This document shows positions 1 to 5,414 of a stretch of DNA of 8,607 nucleotides, piece after piece. The translations under genes were made by a program, and so were the position numbers. The notes beneath the pieces were generated by a model. That model did not search any database, was not told the DNA's origin, and saw only the letters and a list, made by a program, of their open reading frames with translations. The DNA comes from Candidatus Omnitrophota bacterium. Its GTDB lineage: Bacteria; Omnitrophota; Gorgyraeia; Gygaellales; Profunditerraquicolaceae. Numbering within the stretch: position 1 is the first letter of the stretch; each line of letters begins with the position of its first letter. The stretch is taken from the NCBI GenBank assembly GCA_028717985.1, contig JAQUMS010000027.1, forward strand, positions 1,031-9,637, in the 5' to 3' direction.

Positions 1-1
1 T

Positions 2-64
2 AACATACCAATTCTTATTGTTCCCTGGTATGACGGTACCATATATGCTTTTACTGCTTCGTGA
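2..64 (+). other. Possible C-terminal tail of an upstream gene cut by the window edge
   Basis: The frame starting at base 2 is open up to a TGA at 62-64 and reads about 20 residues, hydrophobic and aromatic at first (NIPILIVPWYDG...). The hydrophobic strand near the end faintly resembles the C-termini of the pilins that follow, so this could be the end of a further pilin or of an unrelated gene. Another frame is also open from base 3 to 107, so the assignment is ambiguous. CATACCA (4-10) and TGGTATG (26-32) form a 7-bp inverted repeat inside this stretch, of unknown meaning. Confidence 0.2.
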
Positions 65-86
65 CTTTTTCTTTGGTATGTCTATA

Positions 87-115
87 TTGAAAGAGGCCGG
101 GAAATAGATTATACT
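87..115 (+). promoter_or_regulatory. Predicted sigma70-type promoter for the pilin array
   Basis: TTGAAA (87-92) and TATACT (110-115) are separated by exactly 17 bp, close to the consensus -35/-10 arrangement. The region is AT-rich. A transcript starting near 122 would have a leader of about 80 nt before the first pilin at 203. No comparably good promoter was found between the later pilin genes, so this may drive much of the array. Prediction from sequence only. Confidence 0.55.
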
Positions 116-202
116 TATTATATTGGATATATAACATATAAACAATATTAGGGTTATGAGTATGCTTGGGTTCCTCGGTGTACTTTACAAAAGGAATACT
201 TT

Positions 203-850
203 ATGATTTCTAATCGCTATCCGTTATTCGCTAAACGCTTGAAAGGTTTTACGCTTATCGAGCTTATTGTTGTTATAGCTATTATTGCAATTCTTGCGGC
301 TATTATTACGCCTAATGTTTTCCGGGCGATTGAAAAATCAAAGGTTACACGGGCTGTGGAAGATATCCGCGCTATAAAAGCGGCCGCTCTCGCTTTTTAC
401 GGCGATTTAGGGCTTTGGCCGGGAAGTCAATGGGGGACTATGCCTACTGATCCGTATTCTCCGGCTGAATATGGAGAGGGGTTTGTTACCACGGCTATTG
501 TGCATAGCGGGACTGTTATGGAACGAGCGCGCGCTCAGACAGCGCTCTCGAATTGGGACGGGCCGTATTTGGAAAAATGGATGATGACTCCATGGGCAAT
601 GCCGTATATGTGGGATTTTAATAATTGGGATGCAAGCGGAGACGGTATACCGAATGAACATGTTGTGTGGTTTGATCTGGCTCATTCCGGAGGCACCTAT
701 GATCAGAATAACAAAGTCCCTCCAGGCTCCCGCGATAAAATTGACCAGATAATGGATGGAGGGGACGGATTACATACGGGTATGGTCCAGGAAATGAACA
801 GCGCTTTTTACGGGACATCTCTTATGGTTATTGTTGTGCAGGGATATTAG
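203..850 (+). CDS. GspG-like major pseudopilin / type IV pilin, paralogue 1
   Basis: 215 aa. Residues 1-15 are a positively charged class III leader ending in Gly15. Prepilin peptidase would cleave before Phe16, leaving FTLIEL with the conserved Glu at mature position 5 (Glu20), followed by a hydrophobic helix to about residue 36 and an amphipathic extension. A GDLGLWP segment near 67-73 corresponds to the D-x-G-x-[WY]-P turn of GspG. WDGPYLEKW lies at 118-126 and the acidic/Gly loop DASGDG at 143-148. The C-terminal part (KIDQIMDGGDGLHTG) is most like paralogues 3 and 7. At 215 aa it is clearly longer than typical GspG (about 140-150 aa); the extra length lies between the helix and WDGPYL. 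The start follows AAGGA at 191-195 with a 7-nt spacer. It is the only member starting MIS rather than MFS/MFF, and it is first behind the promoter. Whether it builds a T2SS pseudopilus or a type IV pilus cannot be told. Confidence 0.9.
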   Translation: MISNRYPLFAKRLKGFTLIELIVVIAIIAILAAIITPNVFRAIEKSKVTRAVEDIRAIKAAALAFYGDLGLWPGSQWGTMPTDPYSPAEYGEGFVTTAIVHSGTVMERARAQTALSNWDGPYLEKWMMTPWAMPYMWDFNNWDASGDGIPNEHVVWFDLAHSGGTYDQNNKVPPGSRDKIDQIMDGGDGLHTGMVQEMNSAFYGTSLMVIVVQGY

Positions 851-869
851 TATAACGGAAAACTGACTG

Positions 870-925
870 AGCTGTTAAGCTGTTGAGCTCTTACGCTGCT
901 AAGTTCCTAAGCTCTTGAGTTTTAT
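870..925 (+). repeat. Degenerate octamer array (AGCTSTTR), 7 units
   Basis: Read in steps of eight from 870, the sequence gives agctgtta, agctgttg, agctctta, cgctgcta, agttccta, agctcttg and agttttat. The phase is kept over 56 bp although individual units have drifted. The same octamer recurs in the gaps upstream of pilins 4, 5, 6, 7 and 8. It is not coding in any convincing way. Confidence 0.7.
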
Positions 926-970
926 CAGTACACTGTTCTTAACGTGCAGGTTTGGGATCCTGGATACTTT

Positions 971-978
971 AAAAAGGA
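971..978 (+). promoter_or_regulatory. Ribosome-binding site that fixes the start of pilin 2
   Basis: AAAAAGGA lies 7 nt before the ATG at 986. The reading frame is open upstream to an ATG at 944, but a start there would add 14 residues (ending KKEYH) that are simply the translated binding-site module. The strict conservation of this module before MFSNRYP in the sister genes supports 986. Confidence 0.8.
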
Positions 979-985
979 ATATCAT

Positions 986-1567
986 ATGTTTTCTAATCGC
1001 TATCCGTTATTCGCTAAACGCTTGAAAGGTTTTACGCTTATTGAGCTTATTGTTGTTATAGCGATTATCGGGGTGTTGGCGGCAATTATAGCTCCAAATG
1101 CTTTTAAAGTTATCGAAAAAGCAAAGATCGCCCGGGTGGTTTCTGATTTAAAGGCGATAAAATCCGCGGCAATGGGATATTATTCAGATACAGGACGGTT
1201 CCCGCCGAATGATGATGCTTATGGTGCCGGTCTTCGAGGTGTTGATTTTGTCCGGAACTATAGTGGTGTAGCCGCCTGGGATGGGCCTTATCTGGAAAAA
1301 TGGCCGCAGTTAAGTTTATGGGCAGGTTCACATGGAGGTTCATATCAATGGCAGGGTGCATGGGCTGATTTCAGCGGTGATGGTGTTGCGGATGAATGCG
1401 TGGAATTGAACTTTGGCGGTTCAGGTTTTAATGCCCAGGACGTTAATAGGATTGCGTTAATGGTTGACCGGGGGTTGGATGACGGAAATACAGGCACGGG
1501 GAATTTTTGCCATTGGCCTGACCGTTGGTATTGGCATTGCGCGTATTTTTGCGTGGCATATGATTAA
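986..1567 (+). CDS. GspG-like major pseudopilin / type IV pilin, paralogue 2
   Basis: 193 aa from the ATG at 986. The 15-residue leader ends LKG, the predicted cut is before Phe16, and Glu20 is the conserved Glu5 of the mature protein. The hydrophobic helix (about 16-36) reads IIGVLAAIIAPN, followed by the charged segment KVIEKAKIAR. The turn motif SDTGRFP is at 67-73, WDGPYLEKWP at 98-107 and the loop DFSGDGVAD at 128-136. The C-terminus (GLDDGNTGTGNF, then a Trp/Tyr/Cys-rich tail) corresponds to the last strand of its sisters but is unusually aromatic, with three Cys. No frameshift is needed to explain the tail. The 5' end is nearly identical in DNA to that of paralogue 1 (a 52-nt exact match, 207-258 of paralogue 1), so the pair looks like a recent duplication or conversion at the N-terminus. 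Confidence 0.88.
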   Translation: MFSNRYPLFAKRLKGFTLIELIVVIAIIGVLAAIIAPNAFKVIEKAKIARVVSDLKAIKSAAMGYYSDTGRFPPNDDAYGAGLRGVDFVRNYSGVAAWDGPYLEKWPQLSLWAGSHGGSYQWQGAWADFSGDGVADECVELNFGGSGFNAQDVNRIALMVDRGLDDGNTGTGNFCHWPDRWYWHCAYFCVAYD

Positions 1568-1576
1568 TTTAATAAA

Positions 1577-1658
1577 GTTGTACCGTCGCAAGGTCACACC
1601 GTCATTAAGTCACCAGTTTAAAATCTGGATTTTATGTGTGTCCTTGTGACGGGGTAAC
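1577..1658 (+). repeat. Imperfect long inverted repeat between pilins 2 and 3
   Basis: The arms 1577-1599 and 1636-1658 are complementary at about 18 of 23 positions by hand count; the inner 15 bp (1585-1599 with 1636-1650) match at 13. The loop of about 36 nt holds a small CCAG...CTGG stem. It starts 9 nt after the stop of pilin 2, so it could fold as an RNA structure that stabilises or attenuates the transcript. No run of T follows, so it is not a canonical terminator. It replaces the octamer array seen in the other gaps and could also be a small degraded mobile repeat. Confidence 0.45.
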
Positions 1659-1694
1659 TTAGTAACCGTAATCTTTTAAAATAAGAGGTATTAT

Positions 1695-2300
1695 ATGTTT
1701 TCTAATCGCTATCCGCTATCCGCTAAACGCTTAAAAGGTTTTACACTGATTGAACTTATTGTCGTTATCGCGATTATCGCGGTGCTTGCGGCGATTATCG
1801 CTCCGAACGCGTTTAAGGCGATTGAAAAGGCAAAGCTTGCACGGGTGGAGGGTGATTCCCGCTCTATTGCCGCGGCGGCGTATTCAATGTATGCCGACAC
1901 CGGAAAATGGCCGGGAAGTAATTGGGCTGATGATATTCCTAACGGGGACACGTTAGCCGGGGCCGCTCCGGGAGAAGGGTTTTCTTTCAGAGGAAATAAT
2001 GCGAACATGCCTGCGACATGGGATGGCCCATATCTGGAAAAATGGCCTAAAAATCCCTGGGGCGGGACCTATTATTGGGATTATAATCAAGGTGACCAAA
2101 ATGGCGATGGAATTGGCAATGAGCATGTATTGTGGATTGATAACGGCGGCGGCCCGGCGGGATTCCGGATACCGTTAGTTTCGAGAACAAAAATTGACCA
2201 GCATCTTGATGATGGAAATCTTCATACCGGAAGGATACAGGTATGGCAGGGAGATGATACAAACGGGAACTTAGGTTTTATTCTTATACAGGGGGAGTAA
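1695..2300 (+). CDS. GspG-like major pseudopilin / type IV pilin, paralogue 3
   Basis: 201 aa. Leader 1-15 (ends LKG), predicted cleavage before Phe16, conserved Glu20, hydrophobic helix to about 36, then a charged segment around KAIEKAK. ADTGKWPG occurs at 67-74. WDGPYLEKWPKNPW (109-122) is the best match in the array to the GspG core, which usually reads W-x-GPYL...PxDPW. DQNGDGIGNEHV (134-145) looks like an acidic calcium-type loop. The C-terminal KIDQHLDDGNLHTG (about 166-179) ends in a hydrophobic strand. Its ribosome-binding site (AAGAGG, 1683-1688, 6-nt spacer) differs from the AAAAAGGA form of its sisters, and it lacks the octamer array upstream, so its 5' flank has a separate history. 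Confidence 0.9.
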   Translation: MFSNRYPLSAKRLKGFTLIELIVVIAIIAVLAAIIAPNAFKAIEKAKLARVEGDSRSIAAAAYSMYADTGKWPGSNWADDIPNGDTLAGAAPGEGFSFRGNNANMPATWDGPYLEKWPKNPWGGTYYWDYNQGDQNGDGIGNEHVLWIDNGGGPAGFRIPLVSRTKIDQHLDDGNLHTGRIQVWQGDDTNGNLGFILIQGE

Positions 2301-2323
2301 ATAAATCTGATACCGGAATGTTG

Positions 2324-2355
2324 AGCTCATAAGCTCTTAAGTTGTTGGGCTCTGG
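2324..2355 (+). repeat. Degenerate octamer array (AGCTSTTR), 4 units
   Basis: Units are agctcata, agctctta, agttgttg and ggctctgg. The last runs straight into GGTACTTAAAAAAGGAATA, the ribosome-binding module of pilin 4. The final unit ending CTGG directly before GGTACTT is shared with the gaps before pilins 5 and 6. Confidence 0.65.
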
Positions 2356-2378
2356 GGTACTTAAAAAAGGAATACTGT

Positions 2379-3020
2379 ATGTTTTCTAATCGCTATCCGC
2401 TACTCGCTAAACGCTTGAGAGGTTTTACCCTGATTGAACTTATTGTTGTTATCGCGATTATCGCGGTGCTTGCGGCAATTATCGCGCCTAACGCTTTTAA
2501 GGCGATCAGGAAAGCGCAGATATCGAAAACCGTTACAGATATGAAAGCGCTTAAAACCGGAATATTGGCATATTATGCCGATACCGGGAGATACCCCGAT
2601 CCATTTTATTTTAGGGTTAATGGATATGGGCATCGTAATAACGGCTGTGCGTCGTACAGCTTTAGCAATCCGCCATTAATGGCAAATGAAGATAATGTTG
2701 TTGGATGGGATGGGCCATATGTAGATAAAGCACTCCGAAGTCCGTTGGTTCATGATTATGTGGCGGGGGGGTATACGTATCCTGGGACGTACTGGATAGG
2801 GGGCACAAGTTGTTATAGTCAATCGTTTGATTTTAACGGGGATGGTTCTGCGGATGTGACCGGTGCCGCCAGTATACAGCTTGCCGGTTTGGAAACTATA
2901 GATGCGTTGGCCGTGGATAATGTTTTTGATGCCGGCGGAGGAAGGATCGGCACAAACGGCAGTATGAATGTTGTTCAATCAAGTGATTATTGTTATATTT
3001 ATTATTATGTAGGTATATAA
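2379..3020 (+). CDS. GspG-like major pseudopilin / type IV pilin, paralogue 4
   Basis: 213 aa. The leader of 15 residues ends LRG; the mature protein starts FTLIEL with Glu20, and the helix runs to about residue 36. ADTGRYPDP is at 67-75, WDGPYVDK at 110-117 and DFNGDGSAD at 151-159. Unlike paralogues 1, 3 and 7 the block after WDGPY reads ALRSPL, and an inserted Gly/Tyr-rich segment precedes the acidic loop. This layout is shared with paralogues 5 and 8 (second subgroup). The tail is Tyr-rich (YCYIYYYVGI). Three Cys (89, 145, 205) are in the variable half. AAGG at 2367-2370 provides the ribosome-binding site. The stop codon's last A is the first base of the next octamer array. Confidence 0.9.
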   Translation: MFSNRYPLLAKRLRGFTLIELIVVIAIIAVLAAIIAPNAFKAIRKAQISKTVTDMKALKTGILAYYADTGRYPDPFYFRVNGYGHRNNGCASYSFSNPPLMANEDNVVGWDGPYVDKALRSPLVHDYVAGGYTYPGTYWIGGTSCYSQSFDFNGDGSADVTGAASIQLAGLETIDALAVDNVFDAGGGRIGTNGSMNVVQSSDYCYIYYYVGI

Positions 3021-3059
3021 GCTTTTGAGCTCATAAGCTGTTAAGCTGTTGAGCTCTGG
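3020..3059 (+). repeat. Degenerate octamer array (AGCTSTTR), 5 units
   Basis: Units are agcttttg, agctcata, agctgtta, agctgttg and agctctgg, in perfect 8-bp phase, followed at once by GGTACTTAAAAAGGAATA. The whole 61-bp gap between pilins 4 and 5 is therefore repeat plus binding-site module, which makes it the cleanest example of the spacer unit. Confidence 0.75.
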
Positions 3060-3066
3060 GGTACTT

Positions 3067-3074
3067 AAAAAGGA
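3067..3074 (+). promoter_or_regulatory. Ribosome-binding site that fixes the start of pilin 5
   Basis: AAAAAGGA stands 7 nt before the ATG at 3082. An in-frame ATG at 3049 lies inside the octamer array and would only add 11 residues translated from repeat and binding-site DNA, so 3082 is preferred. Confidence 0.8.
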
Positions 3075-3081
3075 ATACGTT

Positions 3082-3705
3082 ATGTTTTCTAATCGCTATC
3101 CGCTACTTGCTAAACGCTTGAGAGGTTTTACGCTGATTGAGCTTATTGTCGTTATCGCGATTATCGCGGTGCTTGCGGCGATTATTGCTCCTAACGCGTT
3201 TAAAGCGATTGAGAAATCGAAGGTCGCGAGAATGGCGGCTGATTTAAAAAGCATAAAACAATCCATTTTGTCTTTTTACAGTGATACGGGACAATGGCCT
3301 GTTAATGCCAATGGAACAACATATACGTGGATAAGCGGCTCTCATCCATTGCTGGTTGATACCGGCGTGGTCGGATGGAATGGCCCTTATTTGGAAAAAC
3401 AGGCGAAGTCACCGACATGGACCGGTACTCTGAGCCCGGGCTGCGGGACCCCGGGGTTATATTACACACAATGGTATAATGGCGGCTGGGCAGGTACATA
3501 TTACGGAGATTTTGATCTGGACAAAAATGGGAGCTATGAAGTTAATACCGGGCATAGTATTAGTGTTTTTCCATTGCCCGCGGATATAAGAAAAAATCTT
3601 AATATAATTCTGGATAATGATAATAGTGATTCGGATATGACAGGTGTTCTTAAAGTAAGCAGTGGGTGCGGTGGGATCCTTACGTTTTATACCGGGACGA
3701 TATAG
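3082..3705 (+). CDS. GspG-like major pseudopilin / type IV pilin, paralogue 5
   Basis: 207 aa. The leader ends LRG15, then FTLIEL with Glu20 and a hydrophobic helix to about 36. SDTGQWP is at 67-73. WNGPYLEK at 99-106 has Asn where all sisters have Asp. DLDKNGSYE (145-153) is in the position of the acidic loop, in the D-x-D-x-x-G form also seen in paralogues 7 and 8. Two Cys (121 and 196) lie in the variable half and could pair after export, which is inference. The region around 109-140 is Gly/Thr/Tyr-rich. The C-terminal MTGVLKV...ILTFYTGTI matches the final strands of the other members. It belongs with paralogues 4 and 8 by the KSP / Gly-rich layout after the GPYL block. Confidence 0.9.
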   Translation: MFSNRYPLLAKRLRGFTLIELIVVIAIIAVLAAIIAPNAFKAIEKSKVARMAADLKSIKQSILSFYSDTGQWPVNANGTTYTWISGSHPLLVDTGVVGWNGPYLEKQAKSPTWTGTLSPGCGTPGLYYTQWYNGGWAGTYYGDFDLDKNGSYEVNTGHSISVFPLPADIRKNLNIILDNDNSDSDMTGVLKVSSGCGGILTFYTGTI

Positions 3706-3708
3706 AGA

Positions 3709-3810
3709 CACCTCACGTTAACAAGGAATTACGTGAGTGTTATCTTGCGGATACACCCCACGTTAACAATGAATTACGTGAGTGCTATCTTGCAGATACG
3801 CCTCACGTTA
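3709..3810 (+). repeat. 45-bp tandem repeat with internal hairpin, 2 full units plus a partial third
   Basis: Units are 3709-3753 and 3754-3798, with a shortened third copy from 3799 (CGCCTCACGTTA). Each full unit contains CTCACGT or CCCACGT, a 12-nt loop close to TAACAAGGAATT, and ACGTGAG, so it can form a 7-bp stem. The two units differ at only a few bases. The same unit is found, again twice, at 5220-5309. There is no T-run after the stem. It is unlike a CRISPR array: it has two units, no unique spacers, and the repeat is the whole period. Confidence 0.75.
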
Positions 3811-3812
3811 AT

Positions 3813-3835
3813 TAAGAAGTAAGTATAGTATATCG
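3813..3835 (+). repeat. Shared 23-bp block, copy 1
   Basis: The 23 bp beginning TAAGAAGTAAGTATAG and ending TATATCG recur exactly at 4519-4541 and 5324-5346. Each copy leads directly into an octamer array and then a pilin gene (6, 7 and 8). It contains TATAGT, which could be a -10 element, but I see no convincing -35 at the right distance, so promoter function is only a possibility. Confidence 0.65.
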
Positions 3836-3857
3836 TTCATAAGCTGTTAAGCTCTGG
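3834..3857 (+). repeat. Degenerate octamer array (AGCTSTTR), 3 units
   Basis: Units are cgttcata, agctgtta and agctctgg, then GGTACTTTAAAAAAGGAATA. The first unit overlaps the end of the 23-bp block by two bases, so block and octamers are joined without a gap. Confidence 0.6.
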
Positions 3858-3881
3858 GGTACTTTAAAAAAGGAATACTTT

Positions 3882-4502
3882 ATGTTTTCTAATCGCTATC
3901 CGCTAATCGCTAAACGCTCCGCTGCTTTTACGCTGATTGAACTTATCGTTGTTATTGCGATTATCGCGGTGCTTGCGGCGATTATTACTCCTAATGTGTT
4001 CCGGGCGATTGAAAAAGCGAAAATAAGCGCGTGTATTGGTGATATAAAAGCTATTCGGTCGGCTTCTTTTGCTTTTTATGCGGATACAGGGACATTGCCC
4101 TGTACTAAAGCCGGCGGATGGGGAGAGGATCCTGGATTTACGCGGCTGATTACCCCGAGCAATTGTTGGGCTAATGAGGGAGGGTGTGCTTCCGGGTGTA
4201 CTAATGTTCTTGGATGGGATGGTCCTTATTTGGAAAAATGGCCTGTTGCCGGTCCGTGGCATATCGGCGGCGGCGGGAGATATAACTGGAATCGTTGGGC
4301 CGGCTATAGCCCTCCGGGAATTGGCGTGTCGTGTGCAATGGCTGGAATAGTGACAATGGAGTCATATGGTGCTGTTCCTGTGGCTTCTCTCCAGGCTATT
4401 GACCGGATACTTGATGACAATAATTTAACAACGGGTTATGTTTTTGTTTCAGGTAACGTAACGAACCCGGATTATTTGCAGTTTGTCGTTACCTGTCAAT
4501 AA
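3882..4502 (+). CDS. GspG-like pseudopilin, paralogue 6, cysteine-rich and without the acidic loop
   Basis: 206 aa. The leader is 15 residues but ends SAA, so the residue before the cut is Ala15, not the usual Gly; FTLIEL follows with Glu20. Gly-to-Ala at this site is tolerated in some studied pilins, so processing is plausible. The helix and NVFRAIEKAKI segment are as in paralogue 1. ADTGTLP is at 67-73 and WDGPYLEKWP at 112-121. It departs from the family in two ways. Seven Cys (51, 74, 95, 102, 106, 151, 205) include a C-x6-C-x3-C cluster just before WDGPYL. The D-x-[DN]-G-x-G loop is absent, with a Trp/Gly/Pro-rich stretch in its place (about 133-146). The C-terminal AIDRILDDNNLTTGYVFV is well conserved. 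It could be a disulphide-stabilised variant that does not bind metal. Confidence 0.88.
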   Translation: MFSNRYPLIAKRSAAFTLIELIVVIAIIAVLAAIITPNVFRAIEKAKISACIGDIKAIRSASFAFYADTGTLPCTKAGGWGEDPGFTRLITPSNCWANEGGCASGCTNVLGWDGPYLEKWPVAGPWHIGGGGRYNWNRWAGYSPPGIGVSCAMAGIVTMESYGAVPVASLQAIDRILDDNNLTTGYVFVSGNVTNPDYLQFVVTCQ

Positions 4503-4518
4503 ATGGTAGGAGTGAGTA

Positions 4519-4563
4519 TAAGAAGTAAGTATAGTATATCGCTCTTAAGCGCATAAGCTTTTG
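4519..4563 (+). repeat. Shared 23-bp block (copy 2) followed by 3 octamers
   Basis: 4519-4541 is identical to 3813-3835 and 5324-5346. It overlaps the octamers cgctctta, agcgcata and agcttttg (4540-4563), which lead into AGTACTTAAAAAAGGAATA. The 45-bp hairpin repeat found before the other two copies is missing here, apart from a short AGTGAG remnant, so this gap looks like a deleted version of the same spacer. Confidence 0.65.
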
Positions 4564-4586
4564 AGTACTTAAAAAAGGAATATGAT

Positions 4587-5174
4587 ATGTTTTTTAATCG
4601 CTATCCGCTAATCGCTAAACGCTTGAGAGGTTTTACCCTTATCGAACTTATTGTAGTTATCGCGATTATCGCGGTGCTTGCGGCGATTATTGCCCCTAAC
4701 GCTTTTAAGGCTATTGAGAAGTCGAAGTGCGCGCGTGCTATTGAAGAATCAAAAACAATTAAAACAGGGGCATTTGCGTATTATTCCGATACGGGTTTAT
4801 GGCCCCCCGCATATCGTTTGACTTCTACCGTGAATCCTTTTGTAACAAATCCGCCGGGTGTCAACAGGTGGGATGGTCCGTATGTTGAAAAATGGATGCC
4901 TGCTCATCCGTGGGCGGGTCATATTGGATGGGATCCGACTATAGATCTTGACGGCAGCGGTGTCGTTGACGGGTGTGTGGTTTACGATGATGATCGTCCC
5001 GGCACAAATGGCGGGGATAATCAGGGCCGGATTCCCAGGGGGTCTATGACGAAAATAGATGGTATGATAGATGACGGAAATTTGGGATCAGGATATGTTC
5101 AGGGTGATGGATTGGGATTAGCTTCAGCTGCGGGCGAACTGGTCATTATGGTAGTGCGTGATAACGCGCCGTAA
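4587..5174 (+). CDS. GspG-like major pseudopilin / type IV pilin, paralogue 7
   Basis: 195 aa. The leader starts MFF instead of MFS and ends LRG15; FTLIEL with Glu20 and the helix follow. SDTGLWPP is at 67-74, WDGPYVEKW at 95-103 with HPW at 107-109, and the acidic loop DLDGSGVVD at 120-128, where Asp 120, 122 and 128 could be ligands by analogy with calcium loops. The RGSMTKIDGMIDDGNLGSGYV segment near 151-171 matches paralogues 1 and 3, so it belongs with them. Two Cys (48 and 130) are present. A tatgatatg stretch at the start has an extra ATG at 4582, but the spacing to AAGGA (7 nt to 4587) and alignment with the sisters support 4587. Confidence 0.9.
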   Translation: MFFNRYPLIAKRLRGFTLIELIVVIAIIAVLAAIIAPNAFKAIEKSKCARAIEESKTIKTGAFAYYSDTGLWPPAYRLTSTVNPFVTNPPGVNRWDGPYVEKWMPAHPWAGHIGWDPTIDLDGSGVVDGCVVYDDDRPGTNGGDNQGRIPRGSMTKIDGMIDDGNLGSGYVQGDGLGLASAAGELVIMVVRDNAP

Positions 5175-5219
5175 TAGCGCATAGCAGAAAAATATGAAGA
5201 TGAAGGAAGATGGACGAGA

Positions 5220-5320
5220 TACTCTACGTTAACAAGGAATTACGTGAGTGTTATCTTGCTGATACACCTCACGTTAACAAGGAATTACGTGAGTGTTATC
5301 TTGCTGATACGCCTCACATT
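5220..5320 (+). repeat. 45-bp tandem repeat with internal hairpin, second locus, 2 units plus partial
   Basis: Units are 5220-5264 and 5265-5309, with a partial third unit (CGCCTCACATTA) from 5310. Unit 2 has the perfect CTCACGT / ACGTGAG stem; unit 1 starts CTCTACGT and pairs less well. The two units are nearly identical to each other and to 3709-3798. The 240-bp gap between pilins 7 and 8 is otherwise made of a 45-bp purine-rich stretch (5175-5219) with nothing recognisable, the 23-bp block and the octamers. Confidence 0.75.
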
Positions 5321-5323
5321 AAT

Positions 5324-5391
5324 TAAGAAGTAAGTATAGTATATCGCTCATAAGCTATGAGCTGTTAAGCTCTTGAGCAATTGGATTTTGG
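5324..5391 (+). repeat. Shared 23-bp block (copy 3) followed by 6 octamers
   Basis: The 23-bp block is at 5324-5346. The octamers are cgctcata, agctatg (one base short), agctgtta, agctcttg, agcaattg and gattttgg, up to 5391, then GGTACTTAAAAAAGGAATA. The last two units have drifted but keep the 8-bp phase. Confidence 0.6.
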
Positions 5392-5402
5392 GGTACTTAA
5401 AA

Positions 5403-5407
5403 AAGGA
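5403..5407 (+). promoter_or_regulatory. Ribosome-binding site that fixes the start of pilin 8
   Basis: AAGGA lies 7 nt before the ATG at 5415. The frame is open upstream to an ATG at 5373 inside the octamer array, but the 14 extra residues would be translated spacer (ending KKEYD) with no counterpart in most sisters. Confidence 0.8.
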
Positions 5408-5414
5408 ATACGAT

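Noticed and set aside
4..32. CATACCA/TGGTATG inverted repeat as an operator
   Set aside because: It lies about 55 bp upstream of the -35 and inside a possible coding tail; a 7-bp match with a 15-nt loop can occur by chance.
944..985. Upstream in-frame starts for pilins 2, 5 and 8 (944, 3049, 5373)
   Set aside because: The added residues are translated octamer and ribosome-binding-site DNA; the AAGGA site lies 7 nt before the internal ATG in each case.
1464..1649. Frameshift in pilin 2, with a hydrophobic alternative frame from 1464
   Set aside because: The annotated frame keeps the GLDDGN...TG segment and ends at a length matching its sisters; the other frame runs into the inverted repeat and matches nothing in the family.
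1644..1672. Promoter before pilin 3 (TTGTGA, 17 bp, CGTAAT)
   Set aside because: The -10 is poor and the -35 lies within the inverted-repeat arm; not strong enough to call.
3709..3835. CRISPR-like appearance of the 45-bp repeats
   Set aside because: There are only two full units, the repeat fills the whole period with no unique spacers, and no cas-like gene is present.
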